NCBI GenBank assembly: GCA_948470475.1
Contig: OX419341.1
Span: 24,261,888 to 24,325,887 of the forward strand
Source: Galaxea fascicularis
Taxonomy: Eukaryota; Cnidaria; Anthozoa; Scleractinia; Euphylliidae
Direction of reading: 5' to 3'
Length of the DNA: 64,000 bases
This document shows positions 58,550 to 64,000 of the stretch, one piece after another (within the stretch, counting starts at the first letter, position 1; each line of letters begins with the position of its first letter). The position numbers and the translations under genes are program-made. The notes beneath the pieces were generated by a model. The model saw nothing but the letters and a program-made list of their open reading frames with translations, had not been told where the DNA came from and did not search any database.

Positions 58550-61500
58550 ATGGCGATTCACTCACATTTCACCGCAACGGACTTCGTGGTGTTTTCTTTA
58601 GCTTTGCTTGCCTCCATGGGTATTGGAATATTCTTTTCTAGATCCGGAGGAGTACAGCAAAATAATAATGAGTATCTCATGGCTGGTAGAAGCATGTCAA
58701 GTATCCCAGTCGCGCTGTCCGTCCTAGCATCCTTTGTATCATCTATCGCCATTCTTGGTAATCCAGCTGAAGTTTACACGTATGGATTTCAGTTGTGGTT
58801 GCAGTCTTTTACGAACTTTATTTCTGTGCCACTGATGGTATGGGTGTTTTTACCCGTGTATTATAATCTTCGCTTGACAAGCAGTTATGAGGTAAGTTAT
58901 GTAAGACAAGAATCTATATACCGTATTTCTCAGTTTAACGCCCCCGGCGTTTATTTCAAACTTGGCTTGATGAACCCGGCGTTTGTTTGAAGCCGGCGTT
59001 TAATCGGGGTCCGGCGTTTATTAACAAGGTGCAAGTTTCTTTACTTTTTTCATTGATTATTACTGTCTATTCTTTGAGACCCAGAGAAGGTTTCTTAGGG
59101 CAGAACGATTATTCTCTTTTTTTCGACCCTGCAAACTGTAGTCCCCAAGAAATGATTATTACCAACGCATACAGAACATATTAAGTAATGCATGAACAAG
59201 CAAGTACATAGTTGGTTCGAACAAACGCCGGATCCTCGATCAAACGCCCCCGGCGTTTATTTTAAAACCACTAGTTTTCACCCGGCGTTTATACTAGGCC
59301 GGCGTTTAATCGGGGTCCGGCGTTAAATCGAGAAAATACGGTAAACTTATATCGTTTAACAATTATTCCATGAGCGTGCATTGGATATGAGGTTATAACA
59401 TGGTATCCGGTCAAGTCGCCCGAAATAGTTAAGCTAGTCTTCTACTTTATGTCACACTCTTAGTCGACCATTTTGTTTAAAGATCAAAGAAGCCGACTGG
59501 CTTACCCGCTTGGAAATTACGCTTGGAATTACCCCCTACTTTGTGGCGGTGAGCAGAGAAAGCAGTCAATTGCTGCTGGGGTCAACTTGAAGTGAAGTTG
59601 ATTTATAATACCAGCCGTCCTGCTTCCTTGCCGATTTGTAAAATCTTTTGAGTCATTCATTCAGTTCCTCCTTGTTCATGTCTTTAATTGGCTTTGAAAA
59701 CTTGCTTCCAATGGGACCAGCAAGCCATTCTGGAGATGGGTCAGTAAAATTAAATTTAATTATACGAATTGCAGTGCATGTTATGTGTTGACATGTTAAC
59801 AATAATTATTGGAGTTGGAGTTGGAGGTAAATTCACACATACTTAAGCTTACCTTAAAAATTTTCATTATCCAAATTGATTGGCCTTTTTCGTTGCATTC
59901 GCAGTAGATTTTTCTACCAATTCTAGCAATTCTTCGGACGTCAGTTCTGTCTCAAAGCAAATTTTCTCAGCCATTTTTGTAGCTTAGCAAAAAAGTTATT
60001 CAGCTCAGTTCACCAAATATGGTTAGGCCCCCAAAAAATCTACAACGTCCAGTGCAATACAGTTCTTTTTCTATATTCATTTCCTTAAAAAGCCATATAA
60101 CTTATTAACCTGGTCTATTAGGTCATTTACAGGGAAATCTCAGACCTTGCCCTTGGTATTGACCTTACTATTGCTGTGTCAATGCATCAAGCATCATTTC
60201 CCTATAATTACCTGACTCTTGGTTAATAAGTAGACATGTATAATATATTATATTTGATTCTCTTCTCCCTGGTACCTGTACTTGCTGTAACACCAGTAGA
60301 TCTGTCTAGTCACAGAGTAGTCATTCAAATACTGTACGACAGTTAGAAGAACTCAAGTTCTAAATCTTTTAAATAATTAATCATATCTGCAGAGAAAAAT
60401 TTCTTCCTTACCGACTTTAAATTCCATTAATTTTGCAGTATTTGGAAAGAAGATTCTCTTTTAGCTTGCGGATGTTAGGCTCTGTGGTGTTTGTAATACA
60501 AACAGTAGGTACCATTCTTTATCTTAGATAGTCTTTTGATTTGACATCAAAATTATAAAAGTACTCATAGTAATAATATGTTTTTTTTTGTTTTACTGTG
60601 ATCTTCTTGTTGTATTTTAATATCATTTTGACGGTCCCTGCATGGGTAATGCACTTCAACTTTTTAGTTTGTGGCATGGTTTCAGTTTGATTTTGCTTAT
60701 ACAGTTTTCAAACCAACCACTGGTCTGCTTTTACTTTCCTTTGTTTGAGATTATGCAGGGAAGCTTTATGCTGAGCACTCAGTTAAAATTGCATTTTTCT
60801 AGGATTTCACAGCTCCTTGTGATACATTGTAACTTCTACCAGGTAGTGCAATATGTGTATCCTCATGGTTGTCTATGTTAACAAGAGTTTTGCTGTTTTG
60901 TTCATGATTGTGAATGCCTACTGGTCTCCCTTTTTTTTAGGTGCTCTACACTGCTATAGTTTTGTATGGCCCTTCTCTTACTCTTGAATCAGGTTGGTAC
61001 ATGTAATTAAGCAAAGCTGTACCACACTGGTTGCAAGGCTGGTTCATACCAAAAAAACTTGCATAGCATAGGACCATGGTTATTAGCAGTAGTTTGCATT
61101 GTTTTTAACCATTTATTTTCAGTTGTGTCATAATGATAAATAATAAATAATTGTTACTTTGTTCTTCAAGATGCTTACACTGTTGGCAGCATAAAATTCC
61201 AAAATAAGCCCGTAATCAACCAATAAAAATATTAGTGATAAATGGATTGGTGACTTGCATTGGATAAAGTGAAATAACGGAGAAGCGTTCTCAAGTCGAA
61301 ATACTCAGAAAAAGAATTTTCCGAGCCCCCAACAGGAGTCGAACCCATGACCTTCCAGAATACCGGTTGTCTCCCATAGCTCAGTGGTTAGAGCGTCCAA
61401 CCGGTATTCTGGAAGGTCATGGGTTCGACTCCTGTTGGGGGCTCGGAAAATTCTTTTTCTGAGTATTTCGACTTGAAAAATATTAGTGTTTTTTTGTGTG

Positions 61501-63004
61501 ATTTGTAACTTAAACTATATTCTTTACTTTTTTTATAACTGCATGCCATGTGGGAATGTTGGCGGCTTAAAATTTATAGCAAATGTCAACAGTCCATCTG
61601 CTGGTTACATGTACTTTTTGTTTTAGTGACAGGATTTCCATTGTGGCTATCTACAGTTGTAACAGGACTCGTTTGCACTTTTTACACCACTGTGGTAAAT
61701 ATATCATTCAATTTACATGTACCTTGTCAAGGAGTTAATTATTTCTTCTTTAAATTGTAATTTAATATTATTTTGTTCATGTTGTTATTATTATTACTTA
61801 AAATTAATGCTTACACTAGTACTCATAAGTTGTTGACAAGTATGTACACAAAGGCAATTCTGAGCCACTGGAAATTAAGCAGCAGCTTCTAGGAAACCAC
61901 TTGTCTATCTACATGTATTAACTTTCTTGCATGTACACTGTAGTGGAGAACTTCTTCCTTTTGGCAATATGGTTTGGACTGCCAAAAAGTAATGTTTATG
62001 CTTGATTATTTCTGAAGCATTTGCTAACCCTCTCCTCTCATCATTTTGTTTTTGTTTTTTTTAAATTTGCCCTGGTAAGTAATCATACCACAATTCTTTA
62101 ATCCAACAATCATAGATTATGTGTACAAAGCGCTGAGAGCGTAATTAATTTACCTGTCACCTCTTCATTGCTTTGCATTATTTGCATTTCTTCAGGGTGG
62201 AATGAAAGCTGTGATTTGGACAGATGTGTTCCAAGGAATTATCATGCTAGTTGGCATGACAACAATAATTATTGTTGGGACTCTGAAGGTTGGCAGTTTC
62301 AGCAAAGTGTTTGACATTGCACACAGAGGACACAGACTTGATGTTGAGTAAGTTTTCTCAATTAACTACAGTGTACAGTTAGGGAGCAGTGGATGTGTTT
62401 TCATCCATTTCAAGTTACGGTGTAACATACACCTGTGCTCTGTCTTTGTAGTTTGTCTGCAGATCCAACACACCGAAACACATTGTGGGCTTTCATGATT
62501 GGTGGTGTGTTTCAAATGCTCCCAGTTTACGCAACCAACCAGACGGCAGTCCAACGATTTCTCACAACTAGGTCATTCAAAGCAGCAAAAAGGTAAACTA
62601 CATTATGTCTTAAACAACATCAAGTGATAACAGAGTTACATGTATCTTATATTAAAAGCTAAGATGCCTTTAGTTGTGTTATCAACTGTTCTGCATCAAA
62701 GCATGTTAAATTGAAGGCCCACTTCGAGCAATTTTAAATTGGTTGGAAAATCTCATAAGTATATTACTTTTTTTCTGAATTAGGCAAATAAACTTATCTT
62801 GTGGTAATAATGATATAACGAATGTGAAGTAAAATAGCAAACCTTTAATTTACTTTTGTAATGATTCTTTTCAGGGCTGTATGGATGAATCTCCCACTTA
62901 ACATCTTCAACACGTCACTAACAGTTTTAACAGGATTGGTTATCTACGCATTCTATGCTTCTTGTGATCCTCTGAGCACTGGAGAGATAAACACAGATGA
63001 TGAG
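58550..63004 (+). CDS. SLC5 family sodium:solute symporter (SMCT-like), 5' part
   Basis: Seven exons with compatible phases: 58550-58891, 60439-60504, 60941-60992, 61627-61694, 62196-62347, 62452-62592, 62875-63004; the donor at 63005 leads beyond the window. The roughly 317 residues start MAIHSHFTATDFVVF and run through the first half of the SSS fold: a TM1 region, YLMAGRSMSSIPVALSVLAS, EVYTYGFQLWL, YLERRF, VLYTAIVLYGP, VTGFPLWL, GGMKAVIWTDVFQG, then NQTAVQRFLTTRS. The pattern resembles SLC5A8/A12 (monocarboxylates), with SLC5A6 (biotin/pantothenate) and SLC5A5 as alternatives; the substrate cannot be fixed from this half. It acts in the plasma membrane using the sodium gradient. It is divergent from URAD, with a shared upstream block. 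The start is the first ATG after that block. Confidence 0.9.
58921..59341. mobile_element. TA-flanked MITE with CGGCGTTTA internal repeats
   Basis: The ends ccgtatttctc and gagaaaatacgg are inverted copies bordered by TA on each side, Tc1/mariner style. Motifs 'ggcgtttatt' and 'ggcgtttaatcggggtccgg' recur six or more times inside in both halves. It lies just inside the first intron of the SLC5 gene, 29 bp after exon 1. Confidence 0.75.
59342..60438 (+). other. SLC5 intron 1 remainder
   Basis: AT-rich intron with no recognisable exon, repeat ends or RNA gene. A pyrimidine stretch and TTTTGCAG form the acceptor at 60437-60438. Confidence 0.4.
61291..61476. mobile_element. Perfect 79-bp inverted repeat containing tRNA-like (SINE) sequence
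   Basis: Arms 61291-61369 and 61398-61476 are perfect complements around a 28-bp spacer. The + strand reads as a tRNA-like unit: A box TAGCTCAGTGGTTAGAGC in the spacer, B box GGTTCGACTCC in the right arm. The left arm carries the mirrored B box. It lies in an SLC5 intron between the exons ending 60992 and starting 61627. It looks like two SINE heads fused head to head. Confidence 0.8.
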
Positions 63005-64000
63005 GTGCAAACCTCTTGCACATTATTGTATCACTTTAAAGATCAGCTTTTTAGGTTGGGCGATTTGGTACCTCTTAAATCTTGGGTCTCGTAAACTTTT
63101 CATCCTATCTCAAAATCTTGACAGCCTTTACGAAGAGTCTCAAAGTCTCATTTATAGTGCATTTATTTCGATGTCAAAGTCTTACATGTTTGGTCTTGGT
63201 CTCAGATTTTCAAAAATGGGTCTTGGTGTCTCAGTGAGTCTTTTGTTTTCTATTTTACTGAAAAGTTTTATTACCGGTACATGGGATGGGAAAGATCCCA
63301 CATAGAGGTTTCGGGGCTGCATTCCTTTGTTTTAATTGGGTTCATAAAATGTGTTCCCTTGGATGTTTTGACTTTGTTGGTGATTTGATTGGCTGTGATT
63401 ATTGTTTTTTTGATATTAATTGTTATGTACGTTTTTGGTAGTCTAATAGTTGTTTTTGCTGAGCTGTGTTTGCTTGCTGAGTTGGTTTTGCTGAGTGTGT
63501 TTGTTTGCTTTTGCTTTGTGGGAAGTGTAGTTGTGTGTTTGGGAGTATTATACCATATGTGTGGTTGTATGTATAGTTGTTTAAGTTATCACAGCTTTCA
63601 AACTTTGTGTGTGATGCATGCTTTCAAGCAGTTTCAGTACATTTTTTTTTTCAATCACAGCAATGACCTTGAAAGACATTGCAGTTTAATGTGACATACA
63701 TGTAGCTATTAAAGCCTATCTCTGATTAGTATAAATCTACTAGCGTTCTATCATGGATGCCGGTCTCGTATTGGCTGTTACTCGCTATCTATTCTGTAAT
63801 AGATAGTATAACTGCGGACAGACATTTTCAACTCGATGGTCTGTATTTACACTGTAGACTGTAGACAATACACTAAAGACCATACAGTGTAGGTTGAAAC
63901 TAAAAGATAAACAAACTAAAAGTTACAATGGGAATAAAAAAAAAAAAGAATTGTACCAACGAAATACAGCTAACAAGAAATGATGATAAAGATAATTATA
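63005..64000 (+). other. SLC5 intron, right end of window
   Basis: T-rich intron sequence with no exon matching the next expected SLC5 segment. Short frames (for example 63389-63694) are hydrophobic because of GTTT-rich DNA and carry no family motif. 63770-63900 contains small inverted motifs (ctgtagactgtag) only. Confidence 0.45.

Overview
The window looks like nuclear DNA of an anthozoan cnidarian, probably a stony coral. It is AT-rich, with many small GT-AG exons, Ig-repeat receptor tyrosine kinases (RTKs) in tandem, tRNA-derived SINEs ending in the 'ctccgggtactccggttt' tail I associate with cnidarian genomes, and dense young DNA transposons and retroelements. No bacterial-type operons or CRISPR arrays are present. 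All gene models were built by eye from splice signals and reading frame, without transcript support.

Layout. (1) 645-4700, +: the 3' half (kinase domain and tail) of an FGFR-like RTK whose ectodomain lies upstream of the window. (2) 7262 or 15359 to 38525, +: a second, apparently complete paralogue with 14 Ig-like exons, one chitin-binding (CBM14/peritrophin-A)-like exon, a transmembrane exon and nine kinase/tail exons. Six consecutive kinase exons have identical lengths in both genes (108, 200, 123, 71, 41, 97 nt), so the pair is a tandem duplication. Its introns carry an antisense BEL/Pao retrotransposon with a MITE nested in its protease, a young 5'-truncated L1-like LINE, SINEs and several MITEs. 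(3) About 39.8-52.1 kb: one minus-strand CR1/jockey-like LINE cut into five collinear pieces by four later insertions: a 3.0-kb foldback element, an intact Ty3/gypsy-like retrotransposon with identical LTRs, a Harbinger-like element and a hAT-like element. (4) 52.1-54.1 kb: inverted and direct repeats. (5) 54106-54630, -: URAD (OHCU decarboxylase, urate degradation, C-terminal SKL). (6) 54.7-58.5 kb: a second foldback with a 17-bp minisatellite, a TTAA-flanked MITE and a small gene fragment. (7) 58550-63004, +: first seven exons of an SLC5 (SMCT-like) sodium:solute symporter running off the right edge.

How they fit. The RTK pair should encode single-pass membrane receptors signalling through phosphotyrosine; a chitin-binding-like module in such an ectodomain is the most unusual coding feature. 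URAD and the SLC5 gene are divergent, and a block of about 60 bp is shared, in matching orientation, 40-50 bp upstream of each start codon. That suggests a duplicated promoter/5'-UTR or the ends of a large inverted element.
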